From Trichodesmium sp002260545 (GTDB lineage: Bacteria; Cyanobacteriota; Cyanobacteriia; Cyanobacteriales; Microcoleaceae), in contig NZ_JBNHEQ010000323.1 in NCBI RefSeq assembly GCF_050016015.1, positions 10,028 to 74,027 of the forward strand: DNA of 64,000 nucleotides, given 5' to 3'. Of the stretch, positions 29,248 through 39,487 are shown in pieces (position 1 is the first letter of the stretch; each line of letters starts with the position of its first letter). The notes beneath the pieces are model-generated. The model worked only from the letters and a program-made list of their open reading frames with translations, was not told the DNA's origin and did not search any database. A program made the position numbers and the translations under genes.

Positions 29248-30207
29248 CTAATTAGGAGCTTTATCTGCTCTCTGCTTTGCTATATCTAAATTATTTTGAT
29301 ACTCAAGAACTTTTGTTTGTGCTGTTTGATAATTTGGGTCAGACTCTGGCACTTTTTTCATTAGATCGACAGCTTTTTGCCAGTCACTAGCTACTGCATT
29401 CCATTCAGATTTTGTTTGAGCTGTCTGAGCTTTTTGGGCAGCACTTTGGGCGCTCGTGACACCAAAATACCAAGGGTTAGAGTCGGCTGCTGTAGTTTCT
29501 GTTTTTGGAGTTGCTGAAGTCTGAGGATCGTCAGGAGAAGTTTCTGATGTAGGTTCCTTAGTCTGATTAGCTTCAGTGTTTTCTGACTTTGACTGACTCA
29601 GAAATGGTAATGGAAGTGGAAATATTCCACTAAAGTGCAATGCAGCAAGGGCAGCTACTACTGCTAATACACCTCCGAATATTAACGGGATTAAAGGAAT
29701 CTTCTTTTTTTGAGACTGAGGTTGCTCTGATAAATCATCATCTTCTTCTTCGTATTCTCCTTCCTCGTCGTATTCTCCTTCCTCGTAATAATCTTCATCT
29801 GTTTCTGTTTCGTATACAGTTTCCAAGTCTTGATCGAAGTCATCTACAGTTTCTGAAAAATCTTCTCGTTCAGATTCTTCTTCAACTTCGTATGTATCGG
29901 GTATTGGTGGCGTACCTAAAAAAAATTCCTCTTCCCAGACTGGTCTACTATCTCCAGTCTGAACACCATATACCTTGACATTGTTAATTGATTCAACTCC
30001 CAATTTCTCGATTCCAGTTCGGATAAATTCAACAAGAGAAGCTTGTTGATTAGAAATTTGATCCGATTCGAGTTTAACTTCAAGAGAATCATTGTCCTTA
30101 GTTACTTGGACATCAATCCCTTTTTTTTGTAGTGAATGATTGATAATTGAGGAGATAACTTTTGGATCTCCTTGTTTAGCAAGTTCCCGCAGATTGTTTG
30201 ATGTCAT
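29248..30207 (-). CDS. Acidic single-pass membrane protein, hypothetical
   Basis: 319 residues. The N-terminal 100 residues (LRELAKQGDPKVISSIIN, then VEFIRTGIEKLG) look like a small folded domain found in cyanobacterial proteins of unknown function. A very acidic linker follows (about 105-160, rich in DEEGEYEEE), then KKK and one membrane helix at 171-192, and a Thr/Ser/Pro-rich and helical tail. So a cytoplasmic domain is tied to the membrane with the tail outside, if the positive-inside rule holds. No enzyme motif is seen. Likely operon with the downstream GHMP kinase. Confidence 0.6.
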   Translation of the reverse strand: MTSNNLRELAKQGDPKVISSIINHSLQKKGIDVQVTKDNDSLEVKLESDQISNQQASLVEFIRTGIEKLGVESINNVKVYGVQTGDSRPVWEEEFFLGTPPIPDTYEVEEESEREDFSETVDDFDQDLETVYETETDEDYYEEGEYDEEGEYEEEDDDLSEQPQSQKKKIPLIPLIFGGVLAVVAALAALHFSGIFPLPLPFLSQSKSENTEANQTKEPTSETSPDDPQTSATPKTETTAADSNPWYFGVTSAQSAAQKAQTAQTKSEWNAVASDWQKAVDLMKKVPESDPNYQTAQTKVLEYQNNLDIAKQRADKAPN

Positions 30208-31014
30208 GACTAGCGCTCCTTTGGGCTGAAGGGCGAACAGTTAATTTACTTAATTACTATAATCAATTTTGATATTCTTATACCATTTCTTTGTAACAAT
30301 GCCCTTAATAATTCCCTATTAAAGCTGATTTTTTTGGCACAGATCGCTGCTGAATATTTAATTACAGTTTCAACCCTTATAAATTAGATTTATCAGGAAC
30401 TTACCATAAATATTTGATGGCAACAAATCAACCTTACTTAATCCCTTCAACTATATTTTATTAAGTGCAGTTTCATTAGGAAATGGTATTTTCGGCAAAG
30501 GTGAAAATTTTCACCATCTTAATGGTAGATTCTTGATTTTTCAAAAAATTAGGTTTTAAGTCTCTACCTAAGAAGGGAACTTTGACCCTAGATTTAAACA
30601 GGGGGAAAGATATTCAACCGCTCGGATCGGGGTTGCCCAACTGCCAAGAATTTGCAGGATTATCAAAACCTGCTACTAGGTTTTATATTACCAGAAATTA
30701 TCAATTTTTCACAAGATGGAATGATTAAAATTTGCTTTTTATCTGTCTATACCTTTGGTTGAAAAAATGATTATACTACAAGTCTTAAGAAAATCTCGGA
30801 CTCCCCTAACTATAGCCAAAAAAGTTATTAAATACTTGAGCTGATTCTAGAATTATGCTGATGTTAACTTTATGAATTTTGAAAAATAGTGATTTGAGAT
30901 AGGCTAAGTATTGAGCCGTCAGTTATAAGTTATTAACTAATTATCAGACCGAAGGAGGAATTAATCTCCCAGGACAATTAGGATAATTAAAAGTTATGAA
31001 TGGAATTAGTCATA

Positions 31015-31250
31015 CCGTTTCACGGAATTCAAAAGTCATGCATTAAGATTTTATAGACTCATAACTTTTACGCTACAGTAGTTTCAGGAAATTCTTTCAC
31101 ATCTAAAGTTTGAAACTATAGTCATTCCAAATAAGGATGAAACACTTTTTTGCCTGAAACCCTTTCTAGGTAAACAAACACTCGTCCCAGTCTTATTCAG
31201 AATGACTATATTTGTGACATTTTTAAAGTTAATTGGTATCAGCAGCTAAT
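31015..31250. repeat. Family F repeat, copy 2
   Basis: Matches 11629-11880 at both ends (CGTTTCACGGAA, CAGGAAATTCTTTCA, TTTGTGACATTTTTAAAGT) with a different interior. Confidence 0.55.
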
Positions 31251-31596
31251 GTTTTTAGTTATTACTTTCAAAAGCTTTTTCCGTATAAAATACTGACTTA
31301 TCATACCTAAATGCTTACAAAATGATATTGAAGATTGAGGATTATTCATTATTAGGAGAGGCAATAAAGCCGGATAGAGTAATTATCAATTATCCATTAT
31401 CCATTGGTAATCAGGTTGGAATTAATTGTGAAATATTTTTAAGTTTTTTTCCAGTCTATAATTTTTTCTTTTTTGCCTTTCACATACATCCCCATAAATT
31501 TAATTATGGCCAGAAAAAACCTGAAGCACAAATATTATATAGCAATCCCAAATAGGTTGTGAACAAAACATTTATTCAATAATTGATAATTGATAA

Positions 31597-31691
31597 TTAC
31601 CTCTTCCTTTTAGGAAGAGGATTGAATAAAAGGAAAAATTTTTCTTGTTTTTCCTTGAAAGGATAAGCTTTTAACCTTGATTTTTCGGTAA
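31597..31691. repeat. Family E repeat
   Basis: 95 bp, TTACCTCTTCC to TTTTTCGGTAA, preceded by the AATTGATAATTGATAATT tract that commonly borders this family. Confidence 0.65.
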
Positions 31692-31847
31692 AAATACAAC
31701 AGGCAACAGAAGTAATAATTTTCCAGTTTTTATCTATTTCTTGATTTTTGATAAATTATTTAGGGTTGCTGTAATTTATTCTAATAAATGTAAGGATAAT
31801 TAACTATGAATTTTGAGTTTCAGCCCCTGATAGTTTAATCAACTTTT

Positions 31848-32837
31848 CTAGACATATCTTTTCTGAGAAAATAGCTGACAAAGTTCAATGACTTTGGTTT
31901 GTAGGGTAGATATTTCCTCTTTTCCTTGCTTGAGACTTACCTCCAACTCTAGTAATAAAGGTAAGGTTTTCTGTAACTTATTTAATGATAAAGACTTCAC
32001 CTCCTGTCGTAAAAAATATACCCGTTTAGGGTTGCCTATTTCTGCAGCTTGGGCGATCGCCTTTTCATCTTTTTCTCCTCTCTCTATCATTAATTTTACC
32101 CAAAACCATGTTCTAAATTGGCCTACTAAAGTGGCTACTATTCTTAATGGATGTTCATTGTGGGCAATTAAATCTGATACTAGCTCCAAAGCTTTAACTG
32201 TATCTCCCGAACGAATAGCTGTGGCCAACTTTAGACTACTTTGAGTCTGAGACCCCACCAGAGTAGTAATTACTTCTAAATCTAAAACAGTATTTTGAGA
32301 AGCATAAAGTTGCAATTTAGTCAACTCACTATGGAGTTGTCGGCGATCGTTACCTAAAGCTTCTGCCAAAAAAGTAATTCCAGCAGGAGTAAGTTTAACT
32401 CCTATTTCCTGAGCCATTTCCTTGACTTGCTGCTCCAATAATTCTGTTTTCCAAGGAGGAATAGGAGAAAAATCTCGAACTTGAGCCACTTTTTGGATCA
32501 ATTTTGTAGACTTAAGTCTTTTATCAGGTTTATTGGAAGTAGTAAATAATAGCACAGTTGTTCCAGGAATTTGAGGTAGAGTCCGTTCCAAATCTTCCAA
32601 CAAATTTTGTGAGCAATGCTGAGTTATATTAGTATCGACGAGCCAGACAAAACGACTACCAGAACCAAACGGTGGAGTCATGGCCTGATTTAATCCAGTT
32701 TGAACTGCATCTGTTGCTGGCGAAATTTTGTCATAATTAAAGCTAGCCCAGGTAGGATCGAGGACAGATTCACGCAAAGCATTAACAGCTTGCATCATTG
32801 AATATTCATCCTCGCCAAAGTAGAGGTAAATTGGCAT
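31848..32837 (-). CDS. holA: DNA polymerase III delta subunit HolA
   Basis: 329 residues. The delta subunit opens the sliding clamp within the clamp loader. The start MPIYLYFGEDEYSM, GTTVLLFTTSNKPDKRLK, and the helical C-terminal collar domain (HNEHPLRIVATLVGQFRTW) agree with HolA of cyanobacteria. No Walker motifs are present, as expected for delta. ATG at 32837; divergent from the DUF1868 gene with 183 bp between, in which two short GGAGG-containing hairpins are visible. No operon partner. Confidence 0.9.
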   Translation of the reverse strand: MPIYLYFGEDEYSMMQAVNALRESVLDPTWASFNYDKISPATDAVQTGLNQAMTPPFGSGSRFVWLVDTNITQHCSQNLLEDLERTLPQIPGTTVLLFTTSNKPDKRLKSTKLIQKVAQVRDFSPIPPWKTELLEQQVKEMAQEIGVKLTPAGITFLAEALGNDRRQLHSELTKLQLYASQNTVLDLEVITTLVGSQTQSSLKLATAIRSGDTVKALELVSDLIAHNEHPLRIVATLVGQFRTWFWVKLMIERGEKDEKAIAQAAEIGNPKRVYFLRQEVKSLSLNKLQKTLPLLLELEVSLKQGKEEISTLQTKVIELCQLFSQKRYV

Positions 32838-33020
32838 AAGAAGCTATTATTTGACCTAAAAATTTGGGTTTCAAGCCTCCTCTTTCAAGGGGATAAAAAA
32901 ATAATATTCCGTATTTTGAACCCTCCTGGTTCAGCAGGAGGTACTGATAACTTTTAACTGTTAACGCAGTTCCTCCGATAGGAGGCTAACTGATAACTGA
33001 AATGATAAGGGGCAATTAGA

Positions 33021-33803
33021 TTGGACGATACATATCAGAACTACATTAACCGAGTAGCTCAGATGACGCTACTACAAAGTTACAAGTCTCAGTTGGAATA
33101 TATCCAACCTTCTCCAAAATTTACTAAGCTGGATGGCCAATTTCAGGCTACACCTTTTCCTGGTTATTCGGTAATTACTCCACCAGGGGAAGAGGACTCA
33201 CAAAATAGTAATTTTTATCAGCATTTACAACAATGTCAAGACAAATTAAAGGAACTATTCGGTCCCAGTTTAATGATTCCGGTACCTAGCAATAGTTTTC
33301 ATTTAACCTTGGCTGATTTAATTTGGGAAAGTGCCTTTATAAATGCTAGTCAAAATAATCCTCAATTTGAGGAAAAATTACGCTCTTGTATTGGAGAAAG
33401 TTTTCAGGAGTTATCTATTTCCCCAAATGGCCATAAAATTCAATGGCAAATTTTTGGAATTATAGTCATGACTAGAGCAATTGGTGTTTGTTTAGTGCCA
33501 AAAGATGAAGGTTCTTATGAGCAAGTTCTAAAATTACGTCGGTCAATTTATCAAAATCCTAATTTCATTGCTTTAGGTATTGAACAGCAATATCATTTTA
33601 CTGCTCATGTTACCTTGGGATATTTTGGGGAAATTCTATCAGATTTAGATATTGCTGGTTTGGCAGATAGTATTTCAGAACTAAATCATCAATGGTTGGA
33701 AACTACTCCAGAAATTTTGGTAAATCGTGGAGAACTCCGAAAGTTTGATGATATGATGCGGTACTATCAACAACCTGATTGGCCTGTAGTAGATTTACAA
33801 TGA
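33021..33803 (+). CDS. DUF1868 / 2H phosphoesterase-like protein
   Basis: 260 residues with the two H-x-T motifs of the 2H phosphoesterase superfamily: FHLTLADL (H94, T96) and HFTAHVTLGY (H196, T198). This pair forms the active site of enzymes hydrolysing 2',3'-cyclic or 2',5'-linked phosphodiesters, such as RNA ligase/cyclic phosphodiesterases. The exact substrate of DUF1868 proteins is unknown. The TTG at 33021 gives MDDTYQNYINRVAQ; the first ATG is at 33060 and would remove 13 residues, still before the conserved part. A hairpin terminator follows at 33985. Confidence 0.75.
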   Translation: MDDTYQNYINRVAQMTLLQSYKSQLEYIQPSPKFTKLDGQFQATPFPGYSVITPPGEEDSQNSNFYQHLQQCQDKLKELFGPSLMIPVPSNSFHLTLADLIWESAFINASQNNPQFEEKLRSCIGESFQELSISPNGHKIQWQIFGIIVMTRAIGVCLVPKDEGSYEQVLKLRRSIYQNPNFIALGIEQQYHFTAHVTLGYFGEILSDLDIAGLADSISELNHQWLETTPEILVNRGELRKFDDMMRYYQQPDWPVVDLQ

Positions 33804-33984
33804 AATCAGGCCATAAATAAGACCTGACTTCATTAGATATCTCCAGAAAAGAGGGAACAGGGAACAGGGAACAGGGAACAGGGGGGAGTAATTGATAATT
33901 TATGGATAAGAATTGATTTGATTTTTCATTTTTGGAGAAGTCTATTAGTTATATAGATAGAAGAATTGGTGAATATAATTTGAG

Positions 33985-34012
33985 TCCCGCCGAATAATTC
34001 CATTTTCGGCGG
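33985..34012 (+). terminator. Hairpin terminator after the DUF1868 gene
   Basis: CCCGCCGAA and TTCGGCGGG form a perfect 9-bp stem with a 10-nt loop, followed by TTATTT. Strong GC stem in AT-rich surroundings. Confidence 0.65.
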
Positions 34013-34029
34013 GTTATTTCAATTATCAG

Positions 34030-34127
34030 TTACCGAATAATTAAGGTTTAAAGCCTCTCACTCGCCGTGGAGAAACAATGAATTTATTTTCCTTTTATTC
34101 AATCCAATCCGTTTTAGGGAGAGGTAA
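34030..34127. repeat. Family E repeat
   Basis: 98 bp, TTACCGAATAATTAAGG to GAGAGGTAA, followed by an ATTATCCATTATCAATT tract. The rest of the gap to cobL is AT-rich and unassigned. Confidence 0.65.
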
Positions 34128-34391
34128 TTATCAATTATCCATTATCAATTATTGAACACTTAGTCTCCTGCGGAGGAACTTCATTAACAGTTATTACTCA
34201 ATACGGTTCAGTTAAGGATTTTTTTTGATCGAATATCTTTTTCATCCCCTGAAAAAGGAAGGCTGGAAACCTTATTTTTTGGTCATTCGCTTATAGAAAT
34301 TTTCCATTCTATAGGGTGTAGACTTATAGAACAATAGGTGAAAAACTAGATGGAGAGACTCAGGGACAAGTAGGGAAAAAACGTAATTATC

Positions 34392-35654
34392 GTGACTATA
34401 AATGTTATTGGCATAGGTTTAGATGGAGTTAGTGGACTAAATGAGTTAGTACGGAAAATTGTGGAAAGAGCGACTTTATTGGTAGGAAGCGATCGCCATC
34501 TCCGTTATTTTCCTAATCATAACGCCGAAACTATTTTACTTGGAGATGTACTTGAGGCAATTGTAGAAATACGACAGCATTTAGATACTCCTAATAGTTG
34601 TATAGTGGTTTTAGCTTCAGGAGATCCCCTATTTTTTGGTTTAGGAAGGTTATTAGTAACACATTTCCCAGCAGAAAAATTAAGGTTTTACCCCCATCTG
34701 AGTTCTGTACAATTAGCTTTTAGTCGCATCAAAATTCCTTGGCAAGATGCAAAAATAATTAGCGTTCATGGTCGCTCTATGGATGAGTTAATTCAAGCTT
34801 TACAGCAGGGAGTTGAGAAAATTGCTGTGTTAACAGATCCAACGAATACACCAAAGGCGATCGCTAATTTGCTACTAGCTTTAAATTTACCAACTACATA
34901 TCAATTTTGGGTATGTGAAAATCTTGGTAGTGAGGATGAACGGGTGCAAAAATTGTCTATAGATGCAGTACAACAGGAAATATTTGCACCGTTAAATTTG
35001 GTAGTATTATTGCGTCAAGCTATAATAGCTAATCAAACTGTAGATTTAGTTAATTTGCCTCTGTTGGGGATACCAGATAATTATTTTTTAAGTTATGATG
35101 ACCGCCCAGGGTTGATGACGAAACGGGAAGTGCGGGTGTTAATTTTAGCTGAGTTGAGTTTACAACCAGGACAAATAGTATGGGATATTGGTGCTGGAAC
35201 AGGTTCTGTTTCAGTTGAAATTGCTCGCCTTTGCAGTAATTCTATAGTATATGCAATTGAAAAAACTTCAGCAGGAACAGGTTTAATTGAAGAAAATTGC
35301 CGTCGCTTTCAGGTGAAAAATGTAGTTTCTATTCACGGTAATGCTCCCGAAATTTTACATCATCTTCGCCCTCCCCATAGAATTTTTATTGGGGGTAATA
35401 GTGGTAAACTCAGAAATATTCTGGGAGTTTGTGGAATTAGAATGCTACCTGGAGGAGTAATAGTTTTAGCATTTACAACTTTGGAAAATTTGCATACTGC
35501 TGTGAGTTGGGTAGAGGAAAGAAGAAGGAGCGATCGCTCTTGGAGTTATCGTCTTTTGCAGGTGCAGTTATCTCGTTCTATACCTGTAGCTAATTTAACT
35601 CGATTTAATCCTCTTAACCCTGTCACAATTATGATTATTAGTAGAAAAACCTAA
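34392..35654 (+). CDS. cobL: Precorrin-6Y C5,15-methyltransferase CobL (CbiE-CbiT fusion)
   Basis: 420 residues. The N-terminal half (MTINVIGIGLDGVSGL, VGSDRHLRYF, LASGDPLFFGLGR) is the CbiE tetrapyrrole C5-methyltransferase domain; the C-terminal half from about residue 215 (DDRPGLMTKREVR, VWDIGAGTGSVSVEIARL) is the CbiT domain, which methylates C15 and decarboxylates. The fusion is CobL, acting late in corrin ring synthesis for cobalamin, with S-adenosylmethionine as donor. The length is normal and no lesion is visible. The start is a GTG at 34392. No other cob gene is nearby. Confidence 0.92.
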   Translation: MTINVIGIGLDGVSGLNELVRKIVERATLLVGSDRHLRYFPNHNAETILLGDVLEAIVEIRQHLDTPNSCIVVLASGDPLFFGLGRLLVTHFPAEKLRFYPHLSSVQLAFSRIKIPWQDAKIISVHGRSMDELIQALQQGVEKIAVLTDPTNTPKAIANLLLALNLPTTYQFWVCENLGSEDERVQKLSIDAVQQEIFAPLNLVVLLRQAIIANQTVDLVNLPLLGIPDNYFLSYDDRPGLMTKREVRVLILAELSLQPGQIVWDIGAGTGSVSVEIARLCSNSIVYAIEKTSAGTGLIEENCRRFQVKNVVSIHGNAPEILHHLRPPHRIFIGGNSGKLRNILGVCGIRMLPGGVIVLAFTTLENLHTAVSWVEERRRSDRSWSYRLLQVQLSRSIPVANLTRFNPLNPVTIMIISRKT

Positions 35655-35756
35655 GAAAATTTAAGGCGTTGTTGAATGACTGTAGAATATAGATTCTAAT
35701 TCCTTAAGAATTCAGATAGGTTCATTAATTGATAATGGATAATTGATAATTGATAA

Positions 35757-36052
35757 TTACCTCTGGTTAAAACCGTTCTTGATTTAAAATAAGGAAATAT
35801 TATTTCTTCTCTTGGTCGATTGGATATGGCGTTTGCTAGCGCAAAGCTCCGCTTTATATGTCGCGCAGCGAAACGCGTAGCGTCCCGGAGGGAAAGGAGA
35901 CCCGAAGAATGCAGAGCCGCTCCGCTAACGCCATCCCACCCTACGGGAAGCTCCGCTTTTCATGTCGGCTCAAGCGCCGAAACGACCGCTTTTTTCCCCT
36001 ATCCAAGGGGAGGCTTTAAACCATAATTATTTAATTATTAATAATTCGGTAA
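35757..36052. repeat. Family E repeat, long form with GC-rich insert
   Basis: Outer arms TTACCTCTGG and AATTCGGTAA; the interior (about 35812-35990) is GC-rich with GCTAGCGCAAAGCTCCGC and related palindromes, and shares the TTGGTCGATTGGATATGGCG junction, inverted, with the copy at 24924. A 68-codon open frame inside is repeat sequence, not a gene. Confidence 0.65.
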
Positions 36053-36236
36053 TTTTGATAACTAAGATATCCGTCCGAAGTCCAGAAATTATCCTCAAAG
36101 CAACTCCTATAAAAAATTCTCAACACCTATAGCGCTAGGCACAATACAAAGGTTAAAAGCCAAAATTTACAGCGGTTTCTGCTGTTATGAAGTACATATA
36201 TTTAGGGTTTTAGGGAACAGGGAATAGGTATGGAGA

Positions 36237-36305
36237 GAAGTAGAAGCAGGAAGTAAATATTAAAATGTCGTTATATGACGTTTTATATCAGTTTTATGAA
36301 GCAGA
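36237..36305. mobile_element. Solo right end of the IS605-type tnpB element
   Basis: GAAGCAGGAAGTAAA ... TTAAAATGT ... TGACGTTTTATATC and GTTTTATGAAGCAG match the sequence at and beyond the 3' end of the tnpB pseudogene (17413-17480). No tnpB is attached. It may be an element relic, or a stand-alone copy of the guide-RNA region. Confidence 0.6.
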
Positions 36306-36431
36306 AATGCTTCTTAATTTGAAACGGAGAGGCAATAAGCCAAATTGATTAATTATCCATTATCCATTGGTAACGTAGTGCTATATAATTTTAGTATCTA
36401 GTACCAACTTTCAAAAGAAAAAGAATAAAGA

Positions 36432-36457
36432 AAACCCAGCCAATTTTGGCTGGGTTT
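36432..36457. terminator. Hairpin terminator-like structure
   Basis: AAACCCAGCC and GGCTGGGTTT form a perfect 10-bp stem with an AATTTT loop. It is roughly 780 bp after cobL with only repeats between, so its gene is unclear. Sequence between it and 36653 is unassigned. Confidence 0.6.
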
Positions 36458-36653
36458 GATCAATCAGGGTGTATCAATAATTAGATTTTCGCATAAATTG
36501 TGACAAATTCCGGAAAAGTTGCTAATTTTTCCTAAAAAAACCTCCTTCAAATCTCTTCTCTTTTACCTGTTATCTTCTGGAGCTGTTGTCTACTCTTGCA
36601 AAAAGAGTTATATCTTTTCTTTTTCATGTCTATGTCTTATGTCTATAGTCTAA

Positions 36654-36876
36654 TATCAAATCCGGTAGCATCGCATAATTCCTTAGGACTTAGGACTCAG
36701 AAGTTAGAAGGGAAGATGAAGAGGGAAATATTTAAGAATTATAGCAGTTTTCATGTTTTTTAGAGTACAGAGATTTCGGTTTAAAGGAAGAAGGAAGAAG
36801 TAATGCAAGTCATGAAGTGAAAACCGCTATAAGTTACTCGGACATTTTTTTTATACCTAATTCCACATATTTGATA
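36654..36876. mobile_element. Miniature element, family D copy 3 (TAA target duplication)
   Basis: 223 bp, ends TATCAAATCCGG and ATATTTGATA, flanked by TAA (36651-36653, 36877-36879). Subterminal TAGCATCG and TTTTTTTATACCTAATT are shared with copies 1 and 2; the interior differs. Confidence 0.75.
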
Positions 36877-37009
36877 TAACATTTTTCAAGAAAATTGGTA
36901 TAAGAAAAATCTATGTATTTATAGTATTATTAAAAAGTATTGTAGTCCAGATATTAAATACAGCTATAGTGATAATAGAAAAGTTATAAAAATCTCAATT
37001 ATTTTGATT

Positions 37010-37546
37010 ATGAGTTTATCTCAAGATATTCCAAACCCTATTTCTCAGCTTGATCTCATCCTCGAACGAGACGTATTCCTACGAACCTTAATTCGGGAAC
37101 TATCGGGAACATTACAGGAGATTGTCGGGTTAGAAGAAGCAGCAGGTTTTATTAGTGTTGTAGGTCAAGCTATGGGAGACCAAATCAATAGTAGTTATAA
37201 ATCTGCATTGAACGTTTCTAACCTTTCTCGGGAAGAAGTTGCTCAAGTATTAGTAGATTTGAAGAAAAGAATTCAAGGAGATTTTTACATAATTGAGGAG
37301 GATGATGAAAAAATTGTTTTTGGTAACCGAGTTTGTCCGTTTGCTGAAAAAGTTATTGATCGTCCTTCTATGTGTATGATGACTTCTAATGTTTTTGGTT
37401 CAATTACAGCTAATAATTTAGGGTATGCTAAAGTTGAGTTGCAAGAAACAATTGCAGAAGGGGATGAGAGCTGTCGGGTAGTAGTTTATTTAAAACTAAC
37501 AGAAGATGCAGAAGATGCAGAGGGAAGAGAATACTTTAAAGCATAA
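37010..37546 (+). CDS. Methanogen-output-domain-1-type protein
   Basis: 178 residues from the ATG at 37010 (MSLSQDIPNPISQLD). The pattern GFISVVGQAMGDQIN, then FGNRVCPFAEKVIDRPSMCMMTSNVFG, fits the small cysteine-containing output domain named after methanogen signalling proteins, which in cyanobacteria is often encoded next to a PAS histidine kinase, as here. The two conserved cysteine positions may bind a metal or sense redox; this is inference. A repetitive EDAEDAEG tail ends the protein. The partner kinase starts 460 bp downstream, separated by a family A miniature element. Confidence 0.65.
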   Translation: MSLSQDIPNPISQLDLILERDVFLRTLIRELSGTLQEIVGLEEAAGFISVVGQAMGDQINSSYKSALNVSNLSREEVAQVLVDLKKRIQGDFYIIEEDDEKIVFGNRVCPFAEKVIDRPSMCMMTSNVFGSITANNLGYAKVELQETIAEGDESCRVVVYLKLTEDAEDAEGREYFKA

Positions 37547-37566
37547 AACATCATTTATTTGATTTA

Positions 37567-37682
37567 TATTATGTCTGGTTAATTAGTGTTGAAAAAAACT
37601 TTCTCTGTAATTATGCCTTCCTTTTTGCTCCTGACTCCTAACGCCTCCTTTATTATTTCTAATTATTCAACCGGACATGATA
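37567..37682. mobile_element. Miniature element, family A copy 5
   Basis: 116 bp, ends TATTATGTCTGG and CCGGACATGATA, flanked by TTA and TGA (one mismatch). The subterminal TTAATTAGTGTTGAAAAAAAC matches the other A copies. It lies between the output-domain gene and its kinase. Confidence 0.65.
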
Positions 37683-38007
37683 TGAATACCTTCTTTCTTT
37701 TCTATCCTCAAACCTAATTATTAGAACTCATTTTCAGATGTTATCAGAGCTATATCGAGAAGATACAGGGAAGGTAAGAAGTATTTTTCTTTTGCCCATA
37801 TTGCCTCTCCTAACTTTGTCTTCAGTCCTCAGACTTAATTATTTATAACTTTCAAGCAGAGATAATATTATTTACTGGTTTGAAGAGATAGAAATGATCT
37901 TTTGATTTAGCAAATCAAGGCTTTTAGACTTGTCTGAATTATAGAATATTAAAATCTCCCAGAAAGGGGGGAAGCTTTAAACCAGATTTTTTGTGAAAGT
38001 ATCAAAC

Positions 38008-39297
38008 ATGACTCCTGAACAGTTTACTGAATTAGCTAGGGTGTTACCTGAACCCTCTATATTTCTCAATTCAACAGGTGAAATTCTAGCCATCAATAAG
38101 CCAGGTACTTCCCTGTTTGAGTTATCTACTAAAGAGTTAAAAGGTAAACAGCTTTGTGAATTTCTCACGGACAAAGAAGAGAATATAAAGAAATATTTGC
38201 AGGCTTGTTCAAGAAGTCGGAAAATGGTTATAGGTTCCCTCACAATTCGCACATCTACTGGAAATACAGTTATTTGTCGTTCAGAAGGAGCTGTAATTCA
38301 GCCAAAGCAACTTGAATCAGCAGCTCAACTCCTTTTACGTCTGGAAAAAAAGAGTGAAGCCAATAATAGCTTTATTCTACTGAATCAAAAAATTCAGGAA
38401 TTAAATATTCAAGCCAAGTTAAAGCTGGCCTTACATGAGTTACAAGAAACTCAGATGCAGTTAATTCAGAAAGAGAAACTTTCAGCTTTAGGAAAAATAG
38501 CTGCTGGAATTGCCCATGAAATTAATAACCCAGTGAATTTTATCCATGGGAATTTGAGTCCTGCTCAAGAATATGCTCAAAATTTATTAAGATTAATTCA
38601 ATTATATCAGCAATACTATCCAGAGCCACCTCCAGAAATTCAAGAGGAAATTAAGGAGATTGATTTAGAATTTATCATCGAAGACCTAACAAAATTGCTC
38701 CAATCAATGAGTATAGGAACACAAAGAATTCGTGAAATTGTCAGAACAATGCGAATCTTTTCTCGTTTAGATGAATCAGAAATTAAGTATATAGATATTC
38801 ACGAAGCTTTAGATAGTACCTTAATGATTCTAAAAAATCGCTTGTACTCTACACCTAATTCTCCAAATATTAAAGTGATTAAGAATTACGGAAAATTGCC
38901 GAAAATACAATGCTATTGTGGGCAAATTAACCAAGTATTTATGAATATTATCAGTAATGCTATTGATGCATTAAATGAATATCAAGAAAAAAATATTCAA
39001 GAGATTAAGGCAAATTCGCCTCAAATCCAAATACAAACAGAAGTATTAAATTTTGATTGGGTTACTATCAGAATTATAGATAATGGTCCGGGAATAAACG
39101 AAGAAATAAAGTTAAAATTATTTGACCCTTTTTTTACAACTAAAGAAGTTGGCAAAGGAACAGGATTAGGTTTATCAATTAGCCATGATATTATTACAGA
39201 AAAACATGGTGGAAAAATATTTTGTTATTCCCAATTAGGAGAAGGAACAGAGTTTGTTATTCAGATTCCAATACAGTTGAAAACAAGATATTCTTGA
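38008..39297 (+). CDS. PAS-domain sensor histidine kinase
   Basis: 429 residues from the ATG at 38008. An N-terminal PAS domain (EPSIFLNSTGEILAINKPG) is followed by a coiled coil (LHELQETQMQLIQKEKLSALG), the phosphoacceptor H170 in GIAHEINNPVNF, and an ATPase domain with N box (NIISNAIDAL), DNGPGI, FFTTKEVGKGTGLGLS. No membrane helix or receiver domain is visible, so it is a soluble kinase. The response regulator is not adjacent. Likely partner is the output-domain protein upstream. A GTG at 37993 is an alternative start adding five residues. Confidence 0.85.
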   Translation: MTPEQFTELARVLPEPSIFLNSTGEILAINKPGTSLFELSTKELKGKQLCEFLTDKEENIKKYLQACSRSRKMVIGSLTIRTSTGNTVICRSEGAVIQPKQLESAAQLLLRLEKKSEANNSFILLNQKIQELNIQAKLKLALHELQETQMQLIQKEKLSALGKIAAGIAHEINNPVNFIHGNLSPAQEYAQNLLRLIQLYQQYYPEPPPEIQEEIKEIDLEFIIEDLTKLLQSMSIGTQRIREIVRTMRIFSRLDESEIKYIDIHEALDSTLMILKNRLYSTPNSPNIKVIKNYGKLPKIQCYCGQINQVFMNIISNAIDALNEYQEKNIQEIKANSPQIQIQTEVLNFDWVTIRIIDNGPGINEEIKLKLFDPFFTTKEVGKGTGLGLSISHDIITEKHGGKIFCYSQLGEGTEFVIQIPIQLKTRYS

Positions 39298-39349
39298 GCC
39301 AAAAATATCAAAAAAACAGTCTGAATACTTATAAGGTAAAGGTATATAA

Positions 39350-39487
39350 TATAGCAGTCCTATTTTATTTGTGTATAAAAATCTTACCGCTTTTAGGGAA
39401 CAGGGAACGGGGAACAGATAACAGGCAGGAGTTTCAAGTTTTTTATCTACTTTTTGATTACCCACGACCTATGGGCGGATTGCTATA
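39350..39487. repeat. Family J repeat
   Basis: 138 bp with inverted ends TATAGCAGTCCTA and GGATTGCTATA and an internal CTTTTAGGGAACAGGGAAC tract. Other copies: 3691-3928 (interrupted) and 55162-55300. Confidence 0.65.

Larger units (their letters stand above)
30208..31847. other. 1.6-kb non-coding region with repeats
   Basis: Apart from the family F copy (31015-31250) and the family E copy (31597-31691), and an isolated family J-type end near 31538, the region is AT-rich with no recognisable gene or RNA. The first 100 bp should hold the promoter for the minus-strand pair ending at 28168. Confidence 0.5.

Noticed and set aside
35820..36026. 68-codon GC-rich open frame
   Set aside because: Lies wholly in the GC-rich insert of a family E repeat.
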